Positions 26,714 through 33,789 of a DNA stretch of 64,000 nucleotides are shown piece by piece (within the stretch, counting starts at the first letter, position 1; each line of letters begins with the position of its first letter). This DNA is from Streptomyces parvus (GTDB lineage: Bacteria > Actinomycetota > Actinomycetes > Streptomycetales > Streptomycetaceae). The DNA is taken from positions 1,612,001-1,676,000 of the forward strand of contig NZ_CP135079.1 of the NCBI RefSeq assembly GCF_032121415.1. The letters run 5' to 3'. The position numbers were made by a program, and so were the translations under genes. The notes below the pieces were generated by a model. That model saw only the letters and a list, made by a program, of their open reading frames with translations. It made no database searches and was not told the origin of the DNA.

Positions 26714-27106
26714 TCACTGGGAACCAGGCACCGTTCTGTCGCAGGGCACGACCGCATAGCCCGGCACGGACGGCCATCGAACCGTCAGAACCACCGACTC
26801 CTCCTCCGCGAACCATGAGTGATCGACTCCGCGCCCCCACACGACGTAGTCACCCTGCTTCTCCAGCAGGACGTCACGGCCCGGCAGTTCGACGCGGAAG
26901 CGGCCACTGATGAGAACCAGAAGAGCCGTGCGTTCCTCGCCCCTCACCCACTGCGATCGCCTGTCGGCACGGGGGTGGACGCCCCACTTGATCTCCACGG
27001 CTTCGCTGTGGCGCGGGTCGTCGGCGTCCTTGAAGTGCCCGAGGAGCCATCCTCGGTCCAGTGCCGCGTCCTTGCCCGCGTTGCCCACGTACACGCTGTC
27101 GTTCAC
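26714..27106 (-). CDS. small cupin-fold protein
   Basis: A 130-residue single-domain protein with the cupin course: IKWGVHPRADRR..W near 40, LLVLISGRFRVELPGRDVLLEKQGDYVVWGRGVDHSWFAEEESVVLTVRWPS toward the end, with G(x)5-type and H-containing strands. Function is unknown. I recall homologues carrying the name signal peptidase I in databases, which nothing in the sequence supports. The GTG at 27106 is preferred to the GTG at 27145 because TAGCGT lies 8 nt upstream, a leaderless promoter layout. Confidence 0.65.
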   Translation of the reverse strand: MNDSVYVGNAGKDAALDRGWLLGHFKDADDPRHSEAVEIKWGVHPRADRRSQWVRGEERTALLVLISGRFRVELPGRDVLLEKQGDYVVWGRGVDHSWFAEEESVVLTVRWPSVPGYAVVPCDRTVPGSQ

Positions 27107-27278
27107 GCGGGGGAACGCTAGCAGCGCCGGCCGGTGCCGGAACACCGCGTGGTGGATGGAGCGGGGCGGGCGCCCGAGCCCGACAGCGCCCAGCGCGCGG
27201 GGCGGGCGCCGGAGCCGGTCTCGGCGGTGCGGCCGCTACTGCCGGTGCGGCGCCTCGGGGGAACGGGGTCGCCCGGTC

Positions 27279-27845
27279 TCAGCGGAGCAAGGGCCGTGCC
27301 CTCCCCGCCCAGTACTCGTCCGCCGTGATGCCCAGCAGGACCACGTCGTGGTACGCGCCCGCGAAGTACTCGTGCTGGCGCAGGCGGCCCTCCTCCACGA
27401 AGCCGAGTCCGCGGTAGAGGGCCAGGGAGGCGTCGTTGAAGGCGTAGACCTCCACCTCGCACTTGTGGCAGCGCTGTTCGGCGAACATGTAGGTGAGGAT
27501 CAGTTCGGTGGCCTCGGCGGCGTAGCCCTGGCGGCGGTGTTCCCGGGTGACCTCGATGCCTGTACGGAAGCGGCCCGCCCGGGCGTCCGTCTCGCCCACC
27601 GACACCGCGCCGACGAAGGCGTGCTCGAAGCGGGTCTCGATGACCAGTTGGTACGAGGCCGGGTTCGGGGTGCGGCCGGCGCGCTCGGTGGCCCAGGCGC
27701 GGAAGCTCTCGTCCGAGCGCGGGGGTTCGACCACGTCGGCGTTGCGGGCGTCCACGGTGTGCAGGGCCAGGGCCCGGAAACCCTCCCAGTCCTGCGGTTC
27801 GATGCCCCGCAGGCGTACTCTCTCGCCGGTCCACAGGTCGGTCAT
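27279..27845 (-). CDS. GNAT-family acetyltransferase (RimJ/RimL-like)
   Basis: A 188-residue acetyltransferase of the Acetyltransf_3 type: VRLRGIEPQDWEGFRAL at the start, FVGAVSVGETDARAGRFRTGIEVTREHRRQGYAAEATELILTYMF (motif A, with RRQGYA as CoA loop), then CEVEVYAFNDASLALYRGLGFVEEGRLRQHEY. Relatives act on ribosomal proteins, aminoglycosides or small amines; the substrate is unknown. It stands between the cupin gene and the kinase gene, both also on the minus strand, but with gaps, so cotranscription is uncertain. Confidence 0.85.
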   Translation of the reverse strand: MTDLWTGERVRLRGIEPQDWEGFRALALHTVDARNADVVEPPRSDESFRAWATERAGRTPNPASYQLVIETRFEHAFVGAVSVGETDARAGRFRTGIEVTREHRRQGYAAEATELILTYMFAEQRCHKCEVEVYAFNDASLALYRGLGFVEEGRLRQHEYFAGAYHDVVLLGITADEYWAGRARPLLR

Positions 27846-27900
27846 CTCGCTCCAGTCAGGTATGAGGGGGTAGGGGCAGGCAGGTCGATCGGTCGGTCGG

Positions 27901-28434
27901 TCAGGCTACGTGGGGCGTGATCGTCCTCGCGCAGGCCAGGGACTCCCTGTGTGTCGTGTCCACCTCCAGGTCGTACGACACCCCGTCGTGCACCTTCACC
28001 GCCTGTGCCGCGGCCATGCCTCTCGGGCGGTCCCCCCGGGCGATCTCGCGGGCCTCGGCGACCGCACCCTCGCAGCGGACCCCCACCCACAGGACGTTCA
28101 GGCCCGTCAGCGCCTTCCGCCACGGTTCCTGGGAGGCCGGGCCGCCCAGGAACACGTCGTCGACGATGACCTTCGCGCCCGCCCGGGCCATCGCGGCGAC
28201 GCCCTCGCGCCAGGCCGCCTCCAGTCTCCGGAACTCCTCGCCGACGGCCACGCCGCCGTCGTCGGCGAACGCGATGCCCGCGTCCGACGTGCGCAGGGAC
28301 GCGGGCAGGGAGTCCACGAAGGTGTCGATCGCGGCAGCGAGCCACGGAGTCGGCAGCTCCGCCTGGAGGCAGCGGACGATGCCGGACTTGCCGGAACTGG
28401 ACCCGCCGTTCAGCACGATCACTTGGGTGGCCAC
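27901..28434 (-). CDS. chloramphenicol-phosphotransferase-like P-loop kinase
   Basis: A 177-residue protein of the CPT family (S. venezuelae chloramphenicol 3-O-phosphotransferase and relatives). The P-loop GGSSSGKS is at 10-17, and D37 in [11 protein letters not shown] matches the catalytic Asp37 of CPT exactly. [10 protein letters not shown] near 87, [29 protein letters not shown] (lid arginines) and the [14 protein letters not shown] end follow the family. Family members outside chloramphenicol producers act on unknown substrates, so resistance is not claimed. The GTG at 28434 overlaps the 3' end of the upstream small membrane gene by 16 bp, so the two are translationally linked. Confidence 0.8.
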   Translation of the reverse strand: MATQVIVLNGGSSSGKSGIVRCLQAELPTPWLAAAIDTFVDSLPASLRTSDAGIAFADDGGVAVGEEFRRLEAAWREGVAAMARAGAKVIVDDVFLGGPASQEPWRKALTGLNVLWVGVRCEGAVAEAREIARGDRPRGMAAAQAVKVHDGVSYDLEVDTTHRESLACARTITPHVA

Positions 28435-28790
28435 CCGGACACGGTAGAGGCAACCCGTGCGGTGTTCGACGTATTTTCGGACCGCTGCACGCCACGTCCG
28501 GCCAGTCGGCAGCCCAGACAGCCCGGGTGACCCTGCCGGGCGGTGCGGTCCCGCACTTTCCACGGCCACTCGCTCTCGGGACGGGGGCCGCTCGGCTTGC
28601 CCCAGCCCGCCAGGTGGAGGAGCCAGGCCAGCACGCCCGCACCGAGAGTGATGCCGATGCCCACGAGCGCCAGGAGTGCGGAGACCGCGGTCACGGCGAC
28701 GCCCGTGAGCGTCAGGCCGATGACCGCGACCGCTGTTCCCGCCCAACCGGCGGCCGTGTGGCCCAGATCGACGTGGCCGTGTGCACTCAT
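28419..28790 (-). CDS. small two-helix membrane protein
   Basis: A 123-residue protein with a short N-terminus containing [13 protein letters not shown], then two transmembrane helices (about 17-35 and 38-59) and a positively charged, Trp-containing tail. I recall a Streptomyces family of this layout named for an HGxxE motif; here the motif reads HGHVD, so the name is tentative. The last 40 residues are low-information and overlap the kinase start, so the functional part may end near residue 80. It is divergent from a MarR regulator over a palindromic operator and is probably its target. Confidence 0.65.
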   Translation of the reverse strand: MSAHGHVDLGHTAAGWAGTAVAVIGLTLTGVAVTAVSALLALVGIGITLGAGVLAWLLHLAGWGKPSGPRPESEWPWKVRDRTARQGHPGCLGCRLAGRGVQRSENTSNTARVASTVSGWPPK

Positions 28791-28845
28791 GACTCTCCCC
28801 GGGAAGCGGACAGTAGGCTGATCGAGAGAGCGTTTATCTCACGAA

Positions 28846-28866
28846 CTAAGTTACTTAGATGCTAAG
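28846..28866. promoter_or_regulatory. palindromic operator in the marR divergent promoter region
   Basis: CTAAGT-T-ACTTAG (28846-28858) is a perfect palindrome and is directly extended by a second one, CTTAG-ATG-CTAAG (28854-28866), giving three alternating CTAAG half-sites. TANNNT hexamers suited to -10 elements lie inside on both strands (TAAGTT on plus, TAACTT on minus). The likely ligand is the MarR protein encoded 12 bp downstream, controlling itself and the small membrane protein/kinase pair. Confidence 0.75.
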
Positions 28867-28877
28867 GGAATTTCTGC

Positions 28878-29390
28878 GTGGACGGCAAGTCACGGCCGGA
28901 CGCCGCCCCGGAACGGCCGAGCGCCACCCCGGAGCAGGCGCATGCCCGGATGGACCGGCTCATGGCGCTGGGCATCGTCGCCCAGCACGACATCGCGGGT
29001 CGGCTCGGGCTCAACATCACCGATCTGACCTGTCTGGGGTTCGTCCTGGAGGCCGAGGGAGCGGGGACGGCCGCGACCGCCGGTGAACTGGCCCGGCGCG
29101 CCAACCTCACCACCGGTGCGATCACGGGCGTCATCACCCGGCTGGAGCGCGCCGGGTACGTACGCCGGGAGAGCGATCCGGCCGACCGCCGACGGGTGAG
29201 AGTGGTCGCCGACGAGACCGCCGCCGCCCGGCTCTTCGCGGTGTACGGCCCCAACTACCAGCGGTTCGCCGCCCTGTTCGCCGCGTACGGGCCGGACGAG
29301 ATCGCCGTGCTCGCCGACTGGTTCGAGCGGGCCACCGAGATCATGAGCACCTCGTTGGACGAGGTGCGCGGCGGCACCCGGCCCGCCTAG
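28878..29390 (+). CDS. MarR-family transcriptional regulator
   Basis: A 170-residue winged-helix regulator. The MarR core reads DITDLTCLGFVLEAEG-like dimer helix, AGELARRANLTTGAITGVITRLERAGYVRRESDPADRRRVRVVA (recognition helix and DxRxxx wing), then a C-terminal dimer helix. MarR proteins usually repress their own operon and a divergent one until a small phenolic, oxidant or metal binds. The start is GTG 28878, with a very short leader from the palindromic operator. The divergent neighbour is the small membrane protein/CPT-like kinase operon. A GC palindrome spans the stop codon. Confidence 0.9.
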   Translation: MDGKSRPDAAPERPSATPEQAHARMDRLMALGIVAQHDIAGRLGLNITDLTCLGFVLEAEGAGTAATAGELARRANLTTGAITGVITRLERAGYVRRESDPADRRRVRVVADETAAARLFAVYGPNYQRFAALFAAYGPDEIAVLADWFERATEIMSTSLDEVRGGTRPA

Positions 29391-29433
29391 GCGGGCCTGA
29401 TCGTGGCGAGCTGCGCGAGCAGCAGGATCAGGC
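29381..29433. terminator. hairpins at the end of the MarR gene
   Basis: GCCCGCCTAGGCGGGC (29381-29396) is a 16-bp palindrome over the stop codon, and GCCTGATC (29395-29402) pairs with GATCAGGC (29426-29433). Together they likely stop transcripts from the MarR gene and from the opposite side. Confidence 0.6.
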
Positions 29434-29434
29434 G

Positions 29435-29715
29435 CTACGCCGTCGCGCAGTCGGGGGACGTGAAGGCGACCGTCCGGGCGCCCGGCGTGCGCGCGACGCC
29501 CGGTAGGAGGGTCGCCAGGTCGATGGTGTGCGGGCTCGCGAGGCCGACCTCCACGTCCAGGGGCCCGCCGAGGGCCGGGGGCGGGATCTCCGCGCGGCGG
29601 CTCACCGCGTCCGCCGCCGCCCTGCGCAGCCTCTCCCGGGCCTCCTCCGGGTGCAGGGTCACGGCGGCCGCCACGCCCAGGGCCTCCTTGACGGGCCATG
29701 GTCCCTCCTGGCGGA
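29435..29715 (-). pseudogene. remnant of an M55-type D-aminopeptidase (C-terminal part)
   Basis: About 93 codons read PVKEALGVAAAVTLHPEE, then ARERLRRAAADAVSRRAE and end LLPGVARTPGARTVAFTSPD before the stop. This resembles the C-terminal third of M55 (DppA) D-aminopeptidases, including the slhPeeA helix and the PGVxRxxxRTVxF strand. No catalytic N-terminal part (the SDxEG region) is present upstream; the sequence there belongs to a different small gene in another frame. I read it as a decayed fragment left by a deletion. The assignment rests on remembered family patterns, so it is moderate. Confidence 0.5.
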
Positions 29716-29778
29716 GCCCGGCAGCCGGGTGCCCCCGGACACGTCGCTCGACGGTCCGGGGGCAGTGGTCGGTTCCGG

Positions 29779-30084
29779 TCAGCGGCCGTAGCGGATCAGG
29801 GCGCGGACCATGCGGCAGGTGGTGTCGGACGGCGGGTGGATGCCCATGCGCTCGGCGGTGATCCGTATCCGGTGGTTGCCGGCGCTGGAGGGCTGGTAGA
29901 CCCCGCTGTCGAGCAGGGCGATGGCCAGGCGCATGGCCTTGAGGCGGCGGTTGTGGGAGACGTACCACTCGCGGGGGCGGCCCGCGGGCAGCCGCTTCTT
30001 CGCGGGCGGCGCGGGAAGCGGCGGGTGGAAGGGCATCGGGAGCTGTCGGTCGAGCGGCTCGGTCGTGGCTGTGGCGACGGCCAT
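29779..30084 (-). CDS. conserved hypothetical protein, about 101 aa
   Basis: A small soluble, basic protein: a Pro-rich first third, then AGRPREWYVSHNRRLKAMRLAIALLDSGVY and HRIRITAERMGIHPPSDTTCRMVRALIRYGR. The last third has a helix-turn-helix-like spacing, which would fit nucleic-acid binding, but no named domain is recognised. AGGAGG (30091-30096) is 6 nt before the ATG at 30084 and touches the ATG at 30090, so 30084 is the better start. I recall similar proteins with the PPSDTTCxLVRxLL end in other streptomycetes. Confidence 0.65.
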   Translation of the reverse strand: MAVATATTEPLDRQLPMPFHPPLPAPPAKKRLPAGRPREWYVSHNRRLKAMRLAIALLDSGVYQPSSAGNHRIRITAERMGIHPPSDTTCRMVRALIRYGR

Positions 30085-30203
30085 CGGCATCCTCCTGGCA
30101 GCGTGGTGGAACCCTCACGAACTCCCTCCATTCTACTGCCCCCCACTGACAATCGCCCCTGGCCAGAGGCCATTTCGGCAGTCCCTCACGTACCCTTGGC
30201 CCC

Positions 30204-30569
30204 ATGGAGATCTGGATCAATCCCGCCTGTTCCAAGTGCCGCGGCGCGGTGACCCTGCTGGACGCCGAAGGGGCCGATTACACCGTCCGCCGCTACCTGG
30301 AGGACGTGCCGTCGCCCGAGGAGATCCGCGCCGTGCTGGGCCGGCTCGGTCTGGAGCCGTGGGACATCACGCGGACGCAGGAGGCGGTGGCCAAGGAGCT
30401 GGGCCTCAAGGACTGGCCGCGGGACGCCGGTTCGCGGGAGCGGTGGATCGCCGCCCTCTCCGAGCACCCGAAGCTGATCCAGCGGCCGATCATCACGGCC
30501 GAGGACGGCACGGCCGTGGTGGCGCGGAGCGAGGAGGCGGTGCGGGACGCGCTGGGGCGTGGCGCCTGA
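30204..30569 (+). CDS. ArsC/Spx-family thioredoxin-fold protein
   Basis: A 121-residue protein of the ArsC-like family. The N-terminal strand ends in the redox motif C9-S-K-C12 (INPACSKCRGA), then YTVRRYLEDVPSPEEIRAVLGRLGL and LIQRPIITAEDG, the conserved cis-proline loop. The second cysteine of the CxxC makes it more like YffB/Spx-type reductases than classical arsenate reductases, so arsenate reduction is not asserted. TACCCT (30191-30196) lies 7 nt before the ATG with no Shine-Dalgarno, which suggests a leaderless transcript. Confidence 0.85.
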   Translation: MEIWINPACSKCRGAVTLLDAEGADYTVRRYLEDVPSPEEIRAVLGRLGLEPWDITRTQEAVAKELGLKDWPRDAGSRERWIAALSEHPKLIQRPIITAEDGTAVVARSEEAVRDALGRGA

Positions 30570-30605
30570 GGCTGTGGACCGCCGGGGGACGGACGCCGGG
30601 CAGCC

Positions 30606-31124
30606 TCAGCGTTCGTCCGTGCCCGCTCGCTTGGCCGTGGACAGGGCGATGCGGTTCCAGGTGTTGATCGTGAAGATCAGGGCCAGCAGGTGGGCCAGCT
30701 CCTCCTCGGTGAAGTGGGCCGCCGCGCGGTCGTAGACCTCGTCCGGCACACCCGCGTCGCCGATCCGGGTGACCGCGTCCGTCAGGGCCAGGGCGGACCG
30801 CTCCCGGTCCGTGAAGAAGTGGTCCGCCTCCCGCCACACCGCGACCATGTGCAGGCGTTCCTCGCTCTCGCCCGCCTTGCGCGCGTCCGTGGTGTGCATG
30901 TGCAGGCAGTAGGCGCAGCGGTTCAGGTGCGAGGCGCGGATCTGGACCAGTTCGACCAGGGCCGGGTCCAGTCCCTCGCGGGCCGCCGCGTCCAGGCCGA
31001 TCACGGCCCGGAACGCCTTCGGGGCCGCCTTCGCGAAGTTCAGCCGGGGCGTGGCCGTGTTGGGCCGGACGGTGGTGGCCGGAGTGGTCGTGCGGTCGTT
31101 CGTCTTGATCTCCGTCGTCGTCAT
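30606..31124 (-). CDS. carboxymuconolactone decarboxylase/AhpD-like protein
   Basis: A 172-residue protein with an AhpD-like core: E58, then C70-AY-C73-LHM-H77, the ExnCxxCxxxH redox motif of alkylhydroperoxidase-type members, and AHFTEEELAHLLALIFTINTWNRIAL near the end. It probably reduces peroxides or acts in a thiol-redox relay. The ATG at 31124 lies 7 nt after TAGATT (31137-31132 on the minus strand), the leaderless layout. It is divergent from the MocR regulator with about 47 bp between starts, so MocR may control it. Confidence 0.88.
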   Translation of the reverse strand: MTTTEIKTNDRTTTPATTVRPNTATPRLNFAKAAPKAFRAVIGLDAAAREGLDPALVELVQIRASHLNRCAYCLHMHTTDARKAGESEERLHMVAVWREADHFFTDRERSALALTDAVTRIGDAGVPDEVYDRAAAHFTEEELAHLLALIFTINTWNRIALSTAKRAGTDER

Positions 31125-31171
31125 GGGTACGAATCTAGGGCGACAAGCGACTGGGCGTGGGGTGCACTTCT

Positions 31172-32707
31172 GTGAGGGATTCATGGGTCAATTCCGCGGA
31201 GGTCCTGGGCAGCGATCTGCCCCTGGAACTCTCCGGCACCGGTAACCGCCGGGCCCTGCTGATGGACGCGCTGCGCGAGGCCGTGCGCAGCGGGCGGCTC
31301 GCACCGGGCACCCGGCTGCCGCCCTACCGTTCCCTCGCCGCCGACCTGGGCCTGGCCCGCAACACCGTCGCCGACGCCTACGCGGAGCTGGTCGCGGAAG
31401 GGTGGCTGGCCGCTCGCCAGGGCTCGGGGACCCGGGTCGCCGAGCGGGCCGCCCCGGTGACCCCGGTGCTCCGGCCGCGCACCCCCGAGCGCGCCGCACG
31501 CCCGGTCCACGACCTGGTCCAGGGGCAGCCGGACCCCTCGGCCTTCCCGCGCACCGCCTGGCTGGCCTCGGCCCGGCGGGCGCTGGCCGCCGCCCCCGAC
31601 GACGCGTTCGGGCCCGGCGATCCGCACGGGCGGCCCGAGCTGCGGCGGGCCCTGGCCGGCTATCTCGCCCGGGTGCGCGGGGTGCGGGCCGCGCCGGATC
31701 GCATCGTGCTCTGTTCGGGCGCCGCGCACGGGCTGCGGCTGCTCGCGGAGGTGGTCGGCGGCCCTTGGGCGGCGGAGGAGTACGGGCTGCCCTTCCACCG
31801 CGAGCTGCTCGCCTCCCACGGGGTCGGCACCCGGCCGCTCGGCGTGGACGCGGACGGCGCCCGGGTCGACGGGCTCAGCCGCCGCGACCGGGCCGTACTC
31901 CTCACACCCGCCCACCAGTTCCCCACCGGTGGGCCGCTGCACCCCGCGCGGCGGGCGGCCGTCGTCGACTGGGCCCGGGCCACCGGCGGGCTCGTCGTCG
32001 AGGACGACTACGACGGGGAGTTCCGCTACGACCGGCAGCCCGTGAGGGCCGTCCAGGGGCTCGATCCCGAGCATGTGGTGTTGGTGGGGTCGGTGAGCAA
32101 GAGCCTCTCCCCCGCTCTGCGGATCGGGTGGCTGGTGCTGCCCCAGCGGCTCGTCGCCCCCGTCGTCGCGGCCAAGGGCGAGCGGGAGCAGTTCTCCAGC
32201 GCCACCGAGCAGCTCACCCTCGCGGACTTCGTCGAGTCGGGCGCGTACGACCGGCAGGTACGCCGGATGCGGCAGCGCCACCGCCGCCGCCGGGACCAGT
32301 TGGTGGCCGCGCTGCACGCGCGGGCCCCGCACGTCCGGGTCACCGGGATCGCGGCCGGGTTGCATGCCGTGGTGGAGCTGCCGCCCGGCACCGAGCGTTC
32401 GGTGGTCCGGGCGGCGGCCTGGCAGGGGCTCGCGGTGGAGGGGCTGGGCGACTACCTGCACCCGGGCGCGGAGCACTCGCGCCGTACCGGTGGCGTCGGT
32501 GCCGGGCATGCCACCGGTGCCGTACGTGCCACCGGTGCCGGACGTTCCGCCGGTGACACCCTCGCCCCCCGCCGCGACGGGCTCGTCGTCGGGTACGCCA
32601 CCCCCGCCGAATCCGCCTACCCCGAGGCGCTCGACGCCCTGTGCCGCTCCCTGCCCCCGGTCAGCCCGCCTGCGCCTGTGCCTCCGCAGCCGCCAGCAGC
32701 TCCGTGA
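31172..32707 (+). CDS. MocR-type regulator (GntR HTH fused to class I aminotransferase domain)
   Basis: A 511-residue regulator. N-terminal GntR winged helix at about 20-85 (ALLMDALREAVRSGRLAPGTRLPPYRSLAADLGLARNTVADAY), then an aminotransferase-like domain with VVEDDYDGEFRYDRQP and the PLP lysine in SVSKSLSPALRIG. Relatives such as PdxR and GabR sense PLP or amino-PLP adducts and usually control a divergent gene, here the AhpD-like gene. Three in-frame 18-bp repeats (32498-32551) give an Ala/Thr/Gly-rich insert near the end of the domain. GTG 31172 is favoured over GTG 31157 by comparison with family N-termini (RDSWVNSAE). Confidence 0.82.
   Translation: MRDSWVNSAEVLGSDLPLELSGTGNRRALLMDALREAVRSGRLAPGTRLPPYRSLAADLGLARNTVADAYAELVAEGWLAARQGSGTRVAERAAPVTPVLRPRTPERAARPVHDLVQGQPDPSAFPRTAWLASARRALAAAPDDAFGPGDPHGRPELRRALAGYLARVRGVRAAPDRIVLCSGAAHGLRLLAEVVGGPWAAEEYGLPFHRELLASHGVGTRPLGVDADGARVDGLSRRDRAVLLTPAHQFPTGGPLHPARRAAVVDWARATGGLVVEDDYDGEFRYDRQPVRAVQGLDPEHVVLVGSVSKSLSPALRIGWLVLPQRLVAPVVAAKGEREQFSSATEQLTLADFVESGAYDRQVRRMRQRHRRRRDQLVAALHARAPHVRVTGIAAGLHAVVELPPGTERSVVRAAAWQGLAVEGLGDYLHPGAEHSRRTGGVGAGHATGAVRATGAGRSAGDTLAPRRDGLVVGYATPAESAYPEALDALCRSLPPVSPPAPVPPQPPAAP
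32498..32551 (+). repeat. three 18-bp in-frame tandem repeats inside the MocR gene
   Basis: Units start at 32498, 32516 and 32534, each opening GGTGCCG. They encode six-residue steps (Gly-Ala-x-x-Ala-Thr/Ser type). Loss or gain of a unit keeps frame. Confidence 0.75.
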
Positions 32708-33575
32708 GGTGGAGGCCGAAGCGCGCGTCGCAGGCGTGCGGCACCCCCGTGCGGACCGCTTCGGTCAGGGCGTCCACCGCGCCCCGGAACGCGGTCTCCG
32801 CGCCGCCCCAGCCCGGGATCGACGCCGTCCCCCGCTCGCCCCGCAGCTCGATCTCGACGCCCGCCGCGCCGGGCGGGGCGCTCAGTCCGAGGGTCACCGT
32901 GCTGGACGCGCCGGAGGCGTGGCGCAGGATCAGGTGCGTGGTGTCGGCCGGTCCCGCGGCGGCCGTCAGGTGCTCGACGTCGCCCAGGACGGGGATCAGC
33001 ACGGACAGCGCGTGCGGGCCGACGTCCCACAGGCCGCCCTTCTCGCGCCGCCACGGGGAGTCCGCGTACTCGCTGCGCGAACCGGTGGCGTAGAGCGAGC
33101 CCAGCCACTGGGCGCGCGCCGTGAACCAGCCGTCCAACGCGGCCTGTTCGGCGATCCAGGCGGAGGTCTCGGGCGCGAAGCGCAGTGTGCAGAAGACGAC
33201 CGAGGCCACCGACGCCTTCTCCGCCGCCTCGGCCACCGCGCGGGCCCCGGCGACCGTCGTGGCGACCGGCTTGTCCATCAGCAGGTGGCAGCCCGCCCCC
33301 GCCGCCCTGACCGCGAGCGGGGCCTGGACGTCCGGCGGCAGCGCGAAGGCCACCGCGTCGCTCCCTTCGAGGAGCGCGTCGATGCCCTCCTCGCCGGTGT
33401 ACGCCCGGGTCCCGTGGGCGGCGGCGAGCGCGTCCGCCGCCTCGGCCCTGCGGCCCCACACACCGCTCAGCTCGACGCCGGGGTGGGCGGCGAGCGCGGG
33501 AGCCTGGGTGTTACGGGCCCAGGGGCCGGCGCCGAGGAGGCCGATGCGCAGAGGAGGAGTGGCTGCAGTCGTCAT
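32661..33575 (-). CDS. Gfo/Idh/MocA-family oxidoreductase
   Basis: A 304-residue NAD(P)-dependent oxidoreductase of sugar or inositol type. The N-terminal Rossmann motif is IGLLGAGPWARN, the family lysine is in HLLMDKPVATT (EKP-like), and the C-terminal domain carries GGLWDVGPHALSVLIPVLG with the conserved D and H. The substrate is unknown. The ATG at 33575 yields the family N-terminus. Its last 47 bp overlap the convergent MocR gene. Confidence 0.88.
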   Translation of the reverse strand: MTTAATPPLRIGLLGAGPWARNTQAPALAAHPGVELSGVWGRRAEAADALAAAHGTRAYTGEEGIDALLEGSDAVAFALPPDVQAPLAVRAAGAGCHLLMDKPVATTVAGARAVAEAAEKASVASVVFCTLRFAPETSAWIAEQAALDGWFTARAQWLGSLYATGSRSEYADSPWRREKGGLWDVGPHALSVLIPVLGDVEHLTAAAGPADTTHLILRHASGASSTVTLGLSAPPGAAGVEIELRGERGTASIPGWGGAETAFRGAVDALTEAVRTGVPHACDARFGLHLTELLAAAEAQAQAG

Positions 33576-33789
33576 GCGTGCCAGTGTGCCGGGCGCGGTG
33601 GCCGCCCGGACAGGGGGCCCGGACAGCGCCGGCCTCGAATGCGGTGGCGCGAAGCCGCCCCGCCCCGTTACGTTTCCCGAGCCGGCCGCGGGACTCCGGT
33701 GCGACTTCCGAGACCTGCCTGTGAAGCAATGATTTCGTCGTTCGCGCCCCCATTCCCCGGCCGGCACTCCAGCCACCCGGGGGACGACC

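Noticed and set aside
26714..27106. Signal peptidase I, a name I recall for homologues
   Set aside because: No signal-peptidase SxM or K motif and no membrane anchor; the sequence follows a cupin fold.
27901..28434. Chloramphenicol resistance gene
   Set aside because: The kinase shares the P-loop and D37 with CPT, but the family is wide and no producer cluster is present, so only CPT-like is claimed.
30204..30569. Arsenate reductase as a firm call
   Set aside because: The CxxC arrangement and the lack of any ars neighbours fit YffB/Spx-like redox proteins better.
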